Shown: positions 7,647-16,519 of the stretch, piece after piece | Layout of the letters: every line of letters starts with the position of its first letter | Numbering within the stretch: position 1 is the stretch's first letter | From: Sphingobacterium olei | GTDB taxonomy: Bacteria > Bacteroidota > Bacteroidia > Sphingobacteriales > Sphingobacteriaceae | Assembly (NCBI RefSeq): GCF_005048855.1 | Contig: NZ_SUME01000003.1 | Location: 434,001-498,000, forward strand | Length of the DNA stretch: 64,000 nucleotides | Reading direction: 5' to 3' | The notes under the pieces: generated by a model | Told to the model about the DNA's origin: nothing | The model's database searches: none | Seen by the model: only the letters and a program-made list of their open reading frames with translations | Position numbers and translations under genes: made by a program

Positions 7647-9156
7647 TATCACGGAATTGTTTCTATCCGCTGTTGCAACGTATCCGGACAAAGTAGCTAT
7701 TGTGGATAAGCAAACAAAGATAAGCTTCACACAGCTGTTAGATGATGTGAAAAGCAAGGCTCACTATTTCGCTAAGAAAGGTATTCAGAAAGGTGATAGG
7801 GTCTTGGTATTTGTACCCATGGGAATAGACTTGTACCGTATCGTGTTGGCTTTGTTTTACATGGGAGCTACCGTTGTATTCCTGGATGAGTGGACTAGCC
7901 GAAAACGGTTGAACCTATGCTGTCAGCTCGCCGATTGCAAAGCATTTATAGGGACATGGAAAACACATTTGTTGCGGTTATTTTCGAGCGAAATTCGAAA
8001 AATTCCGATTAAACTGCATAGGCATCTTCGTTCCGGTAACAGCTATGCTCTTTCCGATACACAAGTGGAAGACGTCGCGTTAATTACGTTTACGACAGGT
8101 AGTACCGGAATACCAAAAGCAGCTTTACGTACCCATGGTTTTCTGCTCGAGCAGTTCAGGGCATTGGAAGACAAGATGCAGGCTCATCCCGCTGATGTCG
8201 ATATGTCTGTGTTACCAATTGTACTTTTGATAAATTTGGGTGTTGGATCAACCTCCATTATTGCTGATTTCAAATCGAGCAAGCCTGCAAAGATGCATGC
8301 TGCACGGATTATTAATCAACTGGAAGCGCAGCAGGTTTCGCGTATTGTTGCTTCTCCTTATTTTATGAAGCGATTGGCCGAAGAGATCAAGTCAAATCCT
8401 CGCCCGTTGCCTCATCTGCGAGCAATCTTTACCGGTGGTGCACCGGTATTTCAGAAAGAAGCGCTATTGTTTACCGAAGTTTTTCCACACAAGCACATAC
8501 AGATTGTTTACGGATCTACAGAAGCTGAACCTATCAGTTCGATTGAAGCGAAATATGTAGCGGAAGATCATATTACCTATATCCCTGACGTGGGTCTATG
8601 TGTGGGCAGACCTTATCCGGCCACGCAAGTTAAAATTCTTAAAATAACTGATGAGGACCTTTTTGATATATCTGCAGGGCAGTTTAAGGTGTTGCAGTGC
8701 GAAGAGAAGGAGTGGGGAGAAATAATTGTTGCCGGTCCGCATGTGTTGGCTGCTTACTTTAAAAATGAAGATGCCTTGCGGAAGACGAAGATAAGGTCGA
8801 ATGGACGGTATTGGCACCGCACGGGGGATGCGGGCTACTTGAAAGATGGTATGTTGTATTTGACCGGTCGTTGCCAAACCCTTATCGAAAGTGGGAATAG
8901 GTATATCTCTCCATTTATATTTGAAAATTACCTGCAGTTTATTCCTGGGGTTTCCTTAGGAACTATACTGAAAATAGAAGGACAAATGATGGCTTTTGTA
9001 GAGTTAGAAAGTAGAGTTGCGAACCGTCAGCTCATCGAGAAAACCATTCGTTCTTTACCGTTGTTTATCGATGAAATACGATTTTGTAAATTACCTCGCG
9101 ACCAGAGACATCATTCTAAAATTGACTACAATAAACTACTGGATTCAATTAAATAA
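7630..9156 (+). CDS. AMP-forming acyl-CoA synthetase/ligase
   Basis: This ANL-superfamily enzyme activates a carboxylic acid as acyl-AMP and usually passes it to CoA. Taking ATG 7630 gives 508 residues; the frame opens at 7600 but that would add ten residues lying inside the previous gene. Motifs are the P-loop TTGSTGIPK (155-163), YGSTEAEP (A5), HRTGDAGYLKDG (A7/A8 region) and the C-terminal catalytic-lysine region HHSKIDY. The gene overlaps the GNAT-like gene by 17 bases and is the last plus-strand gene of the operon. It resembles fatty-acid-CoA ligases and the OleC branch in its RTHGFL segment after the P-loop. Substrate is unknown; a fatty or prenyl acid would fit. Confidence 0.85.
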   Translation: MEKRFNITELFLSAVATYPDKVAIVDKQTKISFTQLLDDVKSKAHYFAKKGIQKGDRVLVFVPMGIDLYRIVLALFYMGATVVFLDEWTSRKRLNLCCQLADCKAFIGTWKTHLLRLFSSEIRKIPIKLHRHLRSGNSYALSDTQVEDVALITFTTGSTGIPKAALRTHGFLLEQFRALEDKMQAHPADVDMSVLPIVLLINLGVGSTSIIADFKSSKPAKMHAARIINQLEAQQVSRIVASPYFMKRLAEEIKSNPRPLPHLRAIFTGGAPVFQKEALLFTEVFPHKHIQIVYGSTEAEPISSIEAKYVAEDHITYIPDVGLCVGRPYPATQVKILKITDEDLFDISAGQFKVLQCEEKEWGEIIVAGPHVLAAYFKNEDALRKTKIRSNGRYWHRTGDAGYLKDGMLYLTGRCQTLIESGNRYISPFIFENYLQFIPGVSLGTILKIEGQMMAFVELESRVANRQLIEKTIRSLPLFIDEIRFCKLPRDQRHHSKIDYNKLLDSIK

Positions 9157-9175
9157 TGTTTTACCTCCACATGCT

Positions 9176-10222
9176 TTACCAACGGATTAATGCCGACCCC
9201 CAAGTAAATCCAGCTCCAAATGCGGCTAAACACACGAGATCACCTTTTTTGATGTGCCCCTGTTCCCATGCTTCGCACAAGGCGATAGGTACGGAGGCTG
9301 CGGTGGTGTTGCCATACTTTTGGATATTGTTGAATACTTTATCGTCACTTAATTTTAATATTTTTTGTACGAATTGAGAAATACGTAAATTTGCCTGATG
9401 GGGTATTAACATGTCAATGTCTTTTGTGCTTAAGTTGTTCTTGGCCAAGGCTTCGGCGATTACCTCAGGAAATTTGACCACGGCTTTCTTGAATACCGCT
9501 TGTCCGTCCATATAGGGGAAGGCGGTGCCATCTTCTAGCATTTCCTTCGTCATTAACATACCTCCCAATTCCTGATCCGGCCAATTGGGCTGGTTTTCCA
9601 ACCATATACCACCAGATGCTCCGGGGTAATACATGGCCAATTTTTCGGCATCTGCACCATCGGAGTGGAGGTGTGTGCTCAATATTCCGCTACCTTCTTC
9701 CATAGTCGGTTGAATCACTACTGCGCCGGCGCCATCTCCAAATATGACAGATACATTGCGCCCACGTGTAGAATAATCTAAAGCGAAGGAATGTTTTTCA
9801 GATCCTACCACAAGTACATTCTTATACATACCCGTTTTGACAAATTGATCTGCTATGGATAACGCATAAATAAAGCCCGAACATTGATTACGAACGTCTA
9901 GGGCACCCACTTCTTTCATGCCCATCTCGCGTTGCAATAATACGCCGCAGCCTGGAAAATAATAATCAGGAGAGAGCGTAGCGAATACGATGAAATCGAT
10001 ATCTTGGGCCGTAATACCAGCGCGCTCAATAGCGATCTGTGCGGCCTCTATGCCCATTGTTGTTGTCGTCTCTCCAATGCGATCGGCATAACGTCGCTCT
10101 TGTATTCCGGTACGTTCTTGGATCCACTCGTCGCTTGTTTCCATAAAGCGAGTTAGATCGGTATTGGTATAGATGTTCTTGGGTACATAATACCCTACAC
10201 CTGCTATGTGGGACTGAAACAT
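9176..10222 (-). CDS. Beta-ketoacyl-ACP synthase III-like protein (FabH family)
   Basis: The enzyme class condenses an acyl-CoA starter with malonyl-ACP. The frame opens back to 10315, overlapping clpS, but the family N-terminus MFQSHIAGVGYYVP begins at ATG 10222, giving 348 residues. The catalytic triad is complete: Cys114 in NQCSGFIYA, His275 in PHQANLRI and Asn305 in KYGNTTAAS. FGDGAGAVV and the terminal FGAGFTWGSALIRW are also family-typical. At 348 residues it is a little longer than classical FabH and contains an extra segment (about 190-230), so it may be a specialised paralogue. It is convergent with the lipid-type operon, ending only 19 bases from it, and divergent from clpS. Confidence 0.88.
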   Translation of the reverse strand: MFQSHIAGVGYYVPKNIYTNTDLTRFMETSDEWIQERTGIQERRYADRIGETTTTMGIEAAQIAIERAGITAQDIDFIVFATLSPDYYFPGCGVLLQREMGMKEVGALDVRNQCSGFIYALSIADQFVKTGMYKNVLVVGSEKHSFALDYSTRGRNVSVIFGDGAGAVVIQPTMEEGSGILSTHLHSDGADAEKLAMYYPGASGGIWLENQPNWPDQELGGMLMTKEMLEDGTAFPYMDGQAVFKKAVVKFPEVIAEALAKNNLSTKDIDMLIPHQANLRISQFVQKILKLSDDKVFNNIQKYGNTTAASVPIALCEAWEQGHIKKGDLVCLAAFGAGFTWGSALIRW

Positions 10223-10296
10223 AAGTTTATCTCGTAATTCGTAATCAATTATAGGCAAAATTACGCTTTTTTTGAAAAATAAGTTATTTTTGCAGT

Positions 10297-10578
10297 ATGA
10301 GTGTCGAAACCGCACAGGAAACCTTTACATTGGAAGAGATCTTAGCCTCTTTTAAAGAGTCCAATAGATTGATCTTATGGAATGATGAAACCAATACATT
10401 TGACCATGTAATTTATTGTCTTATGCACCACTTGCAATATACGGAAACAGAATCCGAGCGTATTGCCTGGAAGGTACACAATGAAGGAAAATGTGCGATA
10501 TTGGAGGGCTCATTTACGGAGATGGAGATTTACCGAAAAATTCTAAAGGCTGAAGGCCTTACGGTCTCCGTAGAATAG
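10297..10578 (+). CDS. clpS: ATP-dependent Clp protease adaptor ClpS
   Basis: ClpS is the small adaptor that delivers N-degron substrates to ClpA/ClpC-ClpP. The 93-residue protein matches the family in length and carries LILWNDETNTFDHVI (the N-degron pocket region), a central AWKVHNEGKCAILEGS and the closing EIYRKILKAEGLTVSVE. It is divergent from the FabH-like gene, with 74 bases between the chosen starts. A TATTTTTG box sits at 10285-10292, unusually close to the ATG, so the transcript may have almost no leader or another promoter may be used. Confidence 0.95.
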   Translation: MSVETAQETFTLEEILASFKESNRLILWNDETNTFDHVIYCLMHHLQYTETESERIAWKVHNEGKCAILEGSFTEMEIYRKILKAEGLTVSVE

Positions 10579-10621
10579 ATTTCGCTTTTGTCTTACGAGT
10601 AATATTGCAGTTACGTTATCC

Positions 10622-10662
10622 GTTCCTATTACAAAAATGACCACTTTTGTAATACGAGGAAC
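10622..10662. promoter_or_regulatory. Imperfect inverted repeat upstream of the receptor gene
   Basis: GTTCC-T-ATTACAAAA (10622-10636) is mirrored by TTTTGTAAT-ACGA-GGAAC (10645-10662) around an 8-base spacer. It lies between clpS and the TonB-type receptor gene, ending 11 bases before that start. There is no following T-run, so it looks more like an operator or a 5'-UTR hairpin than a terminator. The function is unproven. Confidence 0.5.
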
Positions 10663-10673
10663 TATTATATAAT

Positions 10674-13163
10674 ATGCAACTTAGACTTTTTTTTATTTTA
10701 TTAATTGTTATTCCAACAATTTCTTTTGCGCAAAAGAAACAACTCAAAGCGGTAGTTATAGATGCTGAAACCAACGAACCCATTGTAGGTGCTAGTGCAG
10801 CACTCTTGAGTCAATCCACAAAAGCTTATATCCGAGGTCAACAGACTGGCGCCGGCGGTAAATTGAACTTTGACGATATTGGTCCTGGTACGTATGCGTT
10901 ACGCATTACATATGTTGGATTAACAGACTATACGCATGAGAATATAATAATCGCAAATACCGCTACGTCCATTGATCTGGGAACATTGAATATGCTGGCT
11001 GAAGGCGAAAGGTTGGAAGAAGTGGTCGTGCAGGGCAGAACGCCGGAATTACGGTTGGATATTGATAAAAAAGTATTTGATGCGTCACAAAGTATGGTAA
11101 GTGCCGGAGGTACGGCCTCGGATCTATTGGCAAATGTGCCTACGTTACAAGTTGATATGGATGGCTCTGTCTCGTTAAGAGGATCCAGTTCTGTACGTAT
11201 TTTAATTGATGGCAAAGAGTCCGCAATGGCGGGAAGCGATATAGGTAAACTTTTGCAATCTCTGCCAGCAGATGCAGTATCGAAAGTAGAGATTATTACA
11301 AACCCTTCTGCAAAGTACGATGCTGAAGGACAATCGGGAATTATAAATATCATCCTCAAAAAGAATATACGTACGGGATTAAATGGTGCCGTTAATGCCT
11401 CTGTTGGTAATTATGATAATTATAATGCTGGAGTTACGTTAAATTATAGAGATAATAAATTTAACTATTTTGGTAGCTATAATTTTAGACACGGTAAAAA
11501 TGTAGGGGAAGGATCCGTTCGTAATGTGCAATTAATCGATGGTGAACAATCGAGTTTAAGTGAGGTGACAAATACCGAAACGGAGAGTTTCAGAAAAGGT
11601 ATAAATAACTCCTTTCGTTTGGGGGCGGATTATTATGCGACTGAGAAAACGACACTAAGTTTAGGGACGAACATAAGTGTTCGCGACAATAATAGAGGAG
11701 AAGATATTTTATACAGCTACTTTAATCAGCCTAGCTGGGGGACACGTAGCGACAGGACATCACGGCAATCCGAACAAGATTTTGGGTATGATGTTAATTT
11801 TGATTTTAAACAGCTTCTTAAGCGCGAAGGAGAGGAAATTACAGCTAACGTAACTTACGGTAATGATGAAGAAGACGGTGTTAACAGTTTTTTCCAAACT
11901 TTTGATAACGGACGTGCGCGAAGAGAACGGAAAAATGTTACTGGAGAAACAGGTCAAAACTGGAACTTTCAGTTGGATTACTTATTGCCTTTAGGTGATA
12001 ATCATAAATTCGAAGCGGGGTACCGGACAATTTTGCGTAATTCTGATGAAAGCCAGTATTCCGATACATTGACAACTGATAATATCTTTGGACCGGATTA
12101 TAATGTTAGTAATGATTTCGAAATGAAGAGTGGGGTTCATTCTTTATACGCAAATTATCAACGCATGTTGACAGATCGCATAGGCATGCAAGTTGGGCTA
12201 CGGGCAGAGGACGCCTATCTAAATACTACTATCGTTAGTATGAACGAAGATCTTTCTGAAAGTGATCGGATTGGAAGGGGTAAACTGGATTATTTTAGGT
12301 TATATCCCAGTGCCTTTCTTACATATGACGTGAATGGCGAAGGCGATAAGGTACAAGTAAGCTATACAAGACGCGTACAGCGTCCGAGGGGCTGGCAAGT
12401 CAATCCCTTTGTGAATTTATCTGATGAAATGAATTATAGACAAGGCAATCCGAATCTGATGCCTGAAGATATTCATTCGTTCGAATTAAGTTTCGCGAAG
12501 TTTTACGAGAAATGGAATTTTATCAGTTCGGCATATTTCCGTCGTGTAAATGACATGACGCAACCCTTTCAGTTTGGCGAAGATGATCCTATCGCTCAGG
12601 AATATCTAGCTGCAAATAGAAATGCCACATTTAGCCGTTGGGAAAACGTAGGTAGCCGTAATAGTGGTGGTATTGAGCTAATAGCAAAAGTAAATTTATT
12701 AAAATGGTGGGATGCTACTGGAAATGTGAATATGTTTTACAGTAAGGTAAATCCCTATAGCGCCTTTAATGTTTCATCTGTTGATGCGCTTGGTTGGAAT
12801 GGTAATTTGATGACAAATGTGAAATTCACGTCAACCACATCTATGCAGGTAAGAGGTGATTATCGTGCACCAATGAATACGTTGCAAGGAAAAATGAAAT
12901 CGATGTCTGGTTTAGATTTAGCGCTAAGTCAGGATGTACTTAAAGGAAAAGGTACTATTATGTTCAACGTTAGGGACGTTTTTGATAAAAGAAGGTTTGG
13001 AAGTGAAAGTTATTTGCCAACTAGAACTATAGATCAAACCATGCGTTGGTCAAAACGGACTTTTAATCTTTCATTTTCGTATCGGTTTGGAATTCAGGAT
13101 TTAAATAGAAATAAGAAAAATGGTGATGAGATGCGGGGAGATGATATGGGAGGAGAATATTAA
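10674..13163 (+). CDS. TonB-dependent-receptor-like outer membrane protein
   Basis: The 829-residue protein begins with a signal peptide ending near SFAQ (residue 19). Next is a carboxypeptidase-regulatory-like beta-sandwich (about 22-105, with ETNEPIVGASAALL), then a plug-type domain (about 115-220; LRGSSSVRILIDGKES, IEIITNPSAKYDAEG-like) and a long beta-barrel with many aromatic alternating strands ending near residue 810. The order matches the outer membrane beta-barrel family (PF14905 type) common in Bacteroidota. No SusD-like partner lies beside it, so it is probably not a glycan importer of the Sus type. The substrate is unknown. It stands alone between clpS and a strong terminator. Confidence 0.88.
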   Translation: MQLRLFFILLIVIPTISFAQKKQLKAVVIDAETNEPIVGASAALLSQSTKAYIRGQQTGAGGKLNFDDIGPGTYALRITYVGLTDYTHENIIIANTATSIDLGTLNMLAEGERLEEVVVQGRTPELRLDIDKKVFDASQSMVSAGGTASDLLANVPTLQVDMDGSVSLRGSSSVRILIDGKESAMAGSDIGKLLQSLPADAVSKVEIITNPSAKYDAEGQSGIINIILKKNIRTGLNGAVNASVGNYDNYNAGVTLNYRDNKFNYFGSYNFRHGKNVGEGSVRNVQLIDGEQSSLSEVTNTETESFRKGINNSFRLGADYYATEKTTLSLGTNISVRDNNRGEDILYSYFNQPSWGTRSDRTSRQSEQDFGYDVNFDFKQLLKREGEEITANVTYGNDEEDGVNSFFQTFDNGRARRERKNVTGETGQNWNFQLDYLLPLGDNHKFEAGYRTILRNSDESQYSDTLTTDNIFGPDYNVSNDFEMKSGVHSLYANYQRMLTDRIGMQVGLRAEDAYLNTTIVSMNEDLSESDRIGRGKLDYFRLYPSAFLTYDVNGEGDKVQVSYTRRVQRPRGWQVNPFVNLSDEMNYRQGNPNLMPEDIHSFELSFAKFYEKWNFISSAYFRRVNDMTQPFQFGEDDPIAQEYLAANRNATFSRWENVGSRNSGGIELIAKVNLLKWWDATGNVNMFYSKVNPYSAFNVSSVDALGWNGNLMTNVKFTSTTSMQVRGDYRAPMNTLQGKMKSMSGLDLALSQDVLKGKGTIMFNVRDVFDKRRFGSESYLPTRTIDQTMRWSKRTFNLSFSYRFGIQDLNRNKKNGDEMRGDDMGGEY

Positions 13164-13186
13164 TTTTAGTTTGTTAATATAATGTT

Positions 13187-13222
13187 AAGCCAAATTTCAT
13201 TTGAAATTTGGCTTTTCTTTTT
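13187..13222 (+). terminator. Rho-independent terminator after the receptor gene
   Basis: A perfect 12-base-pair stem (13187-13198 with 13203-13214, loop ATTT) is followed by a T-rich run. It separates the receptor gene from the DUF1080 lipoprotein gene. Confidence 0.9.
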
Positions 13223-13268
13223 GTTATCTTTATGTTTATTATACATCTATAAATACGATAAAACTAAT

Positions 13269-14081
13269 ATGAACAAAACTTCTATTTTAACCTGTGCATT
13301 AGTTGGGGCTCTTTCTATTTCGGCCTGTAAAGCACAAAAAAATGCAGATGCCGTGGAAAATAAAATAAACTACGAGTTACTGGATCTTCCAAAAGTAAAC
13401 ATTAAGAGTTTTAAAAAAAATGCAAACGGAGCATACGTTATATTCGACGGATCTTCGTTAGAGGGATGGAGAGGATACGGCAAAGATCACATTCCCAATA
13501 AATGGAGCTTGGATAATGGTACGCTAAAATTTTCCAAAGCACCTAGTGTCAGTTCTCCTGAAGGTGGTGATTTGATTTTCGCACATGATTTCAAAGATTT
13601 CGAATTGGAATTTGAATGGAAAATATCTGAAGGTGGTAATTCAGGGGTATTCTTTTTGGCAAAAGAAATAAAAGGTCAACCGATTTATATTTCGAGTCCT
13701 GAATTTCAGCTACTGGATAATGAAAGACATCCTGATGCAAAAATGGGTGTAGACAACAATCGAAAATCAGCTTCGCTCTACGATATGATCCCTGCGAAAC
13801 CACAAAATGCAAAGCCGGCTGGTGAATGGAACAACTCTAAAATAGTAGTAAAGAAAGGTAAGGTTTCTCACTACCAAAATGGTGTAAAAGTGGTAGAATA
13901 TGAACTTTGGTCGCCAGCGTGGACGGAATTATTGCAGGCTAGTAAATTTAGCAAAGAGAAATGGCCATTAGCTTTTGAATTGTTAAACAATGTGGGCGGC
14001 AAGTCGAAGTCCGGTGTGATTGGGTTTCAAGATCACGGAGATGATGTCTGGTTAAGAAATATCACTGTAAAGGTTCTTTAA
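13269..14081 (+). CDS. DUF1080-type (3-keto-disaccharide hydrolase fold) lipoprotein
   Basis: The frame opens at 13182, but that stretch runs through the terminator. ATG 13269 gives 270 residues with a lipoprotein signal (MNKTSILTCALVGALSISAC, lipid-attachment Cys20), which settles the start. The mature part has the concanavalin-like fold landmarks of DUF1080: FDGSSLEGWRGYG, then LEFEWKISEGGNSGVFFL, and the C-terminal GVIGFQDHGDDVWLRNITVKVL. Some family members cleave 3-keto-glycosides; others only bind sugar. It is probably anchored to the outer membrane or facing the periplasm. It sits as a single gene between two terminators. Confidence 0.85.
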   Translation: MNKTSILTCALVGALSISACKAQKNADAVENKINYELLDLPKVNIKSFKKNANGAYVIFDGSSLEGWRGYGKDHIPNKWSLDNGTLKFSKAPSVSSPEGGDLIFAHDFKDFELEFEWKISEGGNSGVFFLAKEIKGQPIYISSPEFQLLDNERHPDAKMGVDNNRKSASLYDMIPAKPQNAKPAGEWNNSKIVVKKGKVSHYQNGVKVVEYELWSPAWTELLQASKFSKEKWPLAFELLNNVGGKSKSGVIGFQDHGDDVWLRNITVKVL

Positions 14082-14094
14082 TTTTTACCTTAGA

Positions 14095-14133
14095 AAGAAT
14101 TGCAGACTTTTTAAAAAATTGTCTGCAATTCTT
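14095..14133. terminator. Bidirectional terminator between convergent genes
   Basis: A perfect 13-base-pair stem (14095-14107 with 14121-14133) encloses an A/T-rich loop. It serves the DUF1080 gene and the convergent phosphatase gene and overlaps the last codons of the latter. Confidence 0.85.
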
Positions 14134-14812
14134 CAAGACTATGTACCATTAATGGAATGTCATCCGGTTTATTCGCACGAACAGGGTTAAAGAAAATGGC
14201 ATCCATTCCGTAATTAAGTGCTCCCCTTACATCTGCGTCCAAGCTATCTCCAATCATAATAGCATCTTCTTTTTGCGTTTGGCCATTGCTGATGGCATAT
14301 TCGAAAATGCGTGGATCTGGCTTATTGATGCCGAAAATTTCCGAAATAACTATAGTTTTAAAATAGGATTTCAGTTGGCTATGTTCTAGCTTTTTCTCAC
14401 AGGCTTCCTTAAATCCATTTGATATAAGATGTAAGTTGTACCTGCTTTGCAAATACGTCAATGTTTCGTGTGCATGCGGAAACAGGTTGGTCTTCGTCGG
14501 ACATATTTCCAGGTATTCGTTTTCAAAATCTTCAGGAAATAATTCGGGGGCTACCCCCAATTGAGAAAAAGTATCTACGAAACGTGATTTGCGTAAAGTA
14601 GCCTTATCAATTTTACCATGATGATATAATCCCCATAGCCGATGGTTGTTCTCGGTATATGTTTCAATAAATAAATCCGAATTTTGCTGATTGAACAGGT
14701 TTGGGAATTGGTATTTAAAATATAAATCGTGCAACGTTTCCTTCGCATTCTTGTCGAAATCCCAAATGGTATGATCTAAATCAAAGAAGATATCTTTTTT
14801 TGCTTTAAACAT
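14111..14812 (-). CDS. YjjG-family HAD pyrimidine nucleotidase
   Basis: YjjG-type enzymes are HAD phosphatases that dephosphorylate non-canonical pyrimidine nucleotides. ATG 14812 gives 233 residues; an in-frame TTG two codons upstream is less likely. Motif I is FFDLDHTIWDFD, motif II is the Ser of LHLISNGF, motif III is the Lys region KPDPRIFEYA and motif IV is MIGDSLDADVRGA. The WDF pattern after motif I is characteristic of the YjjG branch. The coding end lies inside the terminator shared with the DUF1080 gene. It is transcribed alone. Confidence 0.85.
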   Translation of the reverse strand: MFKAKKDIFFDLDHTIWDFDKNAKETLHDLYFKYQFPNLFNQQNSDLFIETYTENNHRLWGLYHHGKIDKATLRKSRFVDTFSQLGVAPELFPEDFENEYLEICPTKTNLFPHAHETLTYLQSRYNLHLISNGFKEACEKKLEHSQLKSYFKTIVISEIFGINKPDPRIFEYAISNGQTQKEDAIMIGDSLDADVRGALNYGMDAIFFNPVRANKPDDIPLMVHSLEELQTIF

Positions 14813-14930
14813 ATACAAACTTAGGTAATTGCTTTTAATGTGAAGATGATTTTCTTATTAGTGTCATAAAACGCGCGCTATTTTAGAATGATATGGTATT
14901 TAAGTATTTTTGTCGATGTTGATAATCAGG

Positions 14931-15806
14931 ATGAAAAAGGCGTTATTTTTATTTTATTTTCTTGTTTTTTATGCGTCTGCCCAATTAATATGGTGGGGAT
15001 ACATGTTAGTTAATTTTGAGCCTGGACGCAAGGGGATGATTTTCGGAGAGGGAATGATTTTTATGTTTATTTTCATCTGGGGAGCTTTGCGCCTAAAAAG
15101 GCAATTTAAAGAGGAATATAGAACGCATCAACAGCAGCAAAATTTTTTATTAGCGGTGACGCATGAATTGAAATCACCGTTGGCATCCGTTAAATTGTAT
15201 TTACAAACGATACAGAAGCGGGATTTGGACCGAGAACAGCAACGGATGTTCCTTTCCAATTCGCTCAAAGATATTGAACGATTGGACTATCTGGTGGAAA
15301 ATGTATTGTTGGCTACGAAATTGGAAAATAGGAGTTTTAGTTTTCCCAAAGAAGATTTTAATATGTCTGAGCTTGTAGCAGATGTGGTGGATAGGTTGCA
15401 GAAGAATGCTTGTAAAACGGAGATTATCAAACCGCATGTTGAACAAAATGTCATCTTGCATGCCGATAAGTTCGCGATAACCAATGTGGTTACTAACCTA
15501 ATCGAAAATGCGGTCAAATATTCACCACCATGCGCCCATATTGAAGTGAACCTATTTCCGAGAGAAAATTCGTTAATCTTTTCTGTATCGGATCATGGAA
15601 TAGGTGTCTCCGATGAAGAGAAAAAGCTTATATTTAATAAATTTTATCGCGTCGGAAATGAATCGACACGTAAAACTAAAGGCACCGGTTTAGGGTTATA
15701 CATAGTGAAAACAGTATTGCAAAAACATAATGCTTCCATTAAGGTCAAAGATAATCATCCCTCTGGAAGCATTTTTGAAGTAACATTTTACAATTATGCA
15801 AAGTAA
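14931..15806 (+). CDS. Sensor histidine kinase
   Basis: This is a membrane histidine kinase of 291 residues if ATG 14931 is used; ATG 14916 would add five residues. Two hydrophobic segments (about 3-25 and 42-57) leave almost no periplasmic loop, so the input is probably in the membrane or from a partner. The HisKA box is AVTHELKSPLASVK with phospho-acceptor His78. The N box is NLIENAVKY, and the G boxes are SDHGIGVSDEE and KGTGLGLYIVK. It overlaps the downstream regulator gene by 11 bases and forms a two-component pair with it. Confidence 0.92.
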   Translation: MKKALFLFYFLVFYASAQLIWWGYMLVNFEPGRKGMIFGEGMIFMFIFIWGALRLKRQFKEEYRTHQQQQNFLLAVTHELKSPLASVKLYLQTIQKRDLDREQQRMFLSNSLKDIERLDYLVENVLLATKLENRSFSFPKEDFNMSELVADVVDRLQKNACKTEIIKPHVEQNVILHADKFAITNVVTNLIENAVKYSPPCAHIEVNLFPRENSLIFSVSDHGIGVSDEEKKLIFNKFYRVGNESTRKTKGTGLGLYIVKTVLQKHNASIKVKDNHPSGSIFEVTFYNYAK

Positions 15807-16518
15807 GCAAAGAATATTATTAGTCGAAGATGAAGAGCACTTGCTAGAGGCTATCAAGTTAAATCTAGAATTGGAAGGTTATCGTGTTACGACTGCTACC
15901 GATGGGAAAAAGGCACTTAAAGTCTTTAAGGAAGAGCGTTTCAACCTCGTTATTCTAGATGTGATGATTCCTGAAATTGACGGATTTCAAGTTGCGGAAA
16001 CCATTCGTCTCCAAAATACCGAGGTTCCTATTATGTTTTTAACAGCGAAGAACAGTAGTGAGGATCGTATTACCGGTTTGAAAAAAGGAGCTGATGATTA
16101 CCTTGTAAAACCGTTTAATCTGGAAGAGCTTATCCTACGCGTGGGTAACTTGGTGCGCAGAGGTATGAAGGGCGATGATCTCAAAGAATTGAATTCCTAT
16201 ACAATCGGAGATAAGACGATATATTTCAACTCGTATGAATTACATCTGGCGGATGGCAGCATTACTTCGTTGACGAAAAAGGAGACCATGTTGCTGAAGT
16301 TGTTAATTGAACGACGTAATGAAGCTGTCTCCCGTGAACAAATCCTAGAAACGGTATGGAACTATGATGTATATCCGTCCACGCGAACAATAGATAATTT
16401 TATCCTTACTTTTCGTAAATATTTTGAGCCCGATCAAAAGCATCCCATATATTTTCATTCTATTCGTGGTGTAGGTTATAAATTTACGGATAATCCAGAA
16501 GGGCAATCTCAGCAATAA
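15796..16518 (+). CDS. OmpR-family response regulator
   Basis: The protein has 240 residues. The receiver domain (about 5-118) has the acidic pair ED (11-12), phospho-acceptor Asp55 in LVILDVMIPEIDG, Thr in FLTAKNS and Lys in LVKPFN. A winged-helix OmpR/PhoB DNA-binding domain (about 135-232) carries LTKKETMLLKLLIE and STRTIDNFILTFRKYF. It is encoded just after its kinase and 1 base before the TPR-type gene, so the two-component pair, the small membrane protein and hemE appear to be one transcript. Targets are unknown. Confidence 0.93.
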   Translation: MQSKQRILLVEDEEHLLEAIKLNLELEGYRVTTATDGKKALKVFKEERFNLVILDVMIPEIDGFQVAETIRLQNTEVPIMFLTAKNSSEDRITGLKKGADDYLVKPFNLEELILRVGNLVRRGMKGDDLKELNSYTIGDKTIYFNSYELHLADGSITSLTKKETMLLKLLIERRNEAVSREQILETVWNYDVYPSTRTIDNFILTFRKYFEPDQKHPIYFHSIRGVGYKFTDNPEGQSQQ

Positions 16519-16519
16519 G

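Noticed and set aside
9156..9377. Plus-strand frame opposite the KAS III gene
   Set aside because: It lies inside the well-supported KAS III gene and has no recognisable domain.
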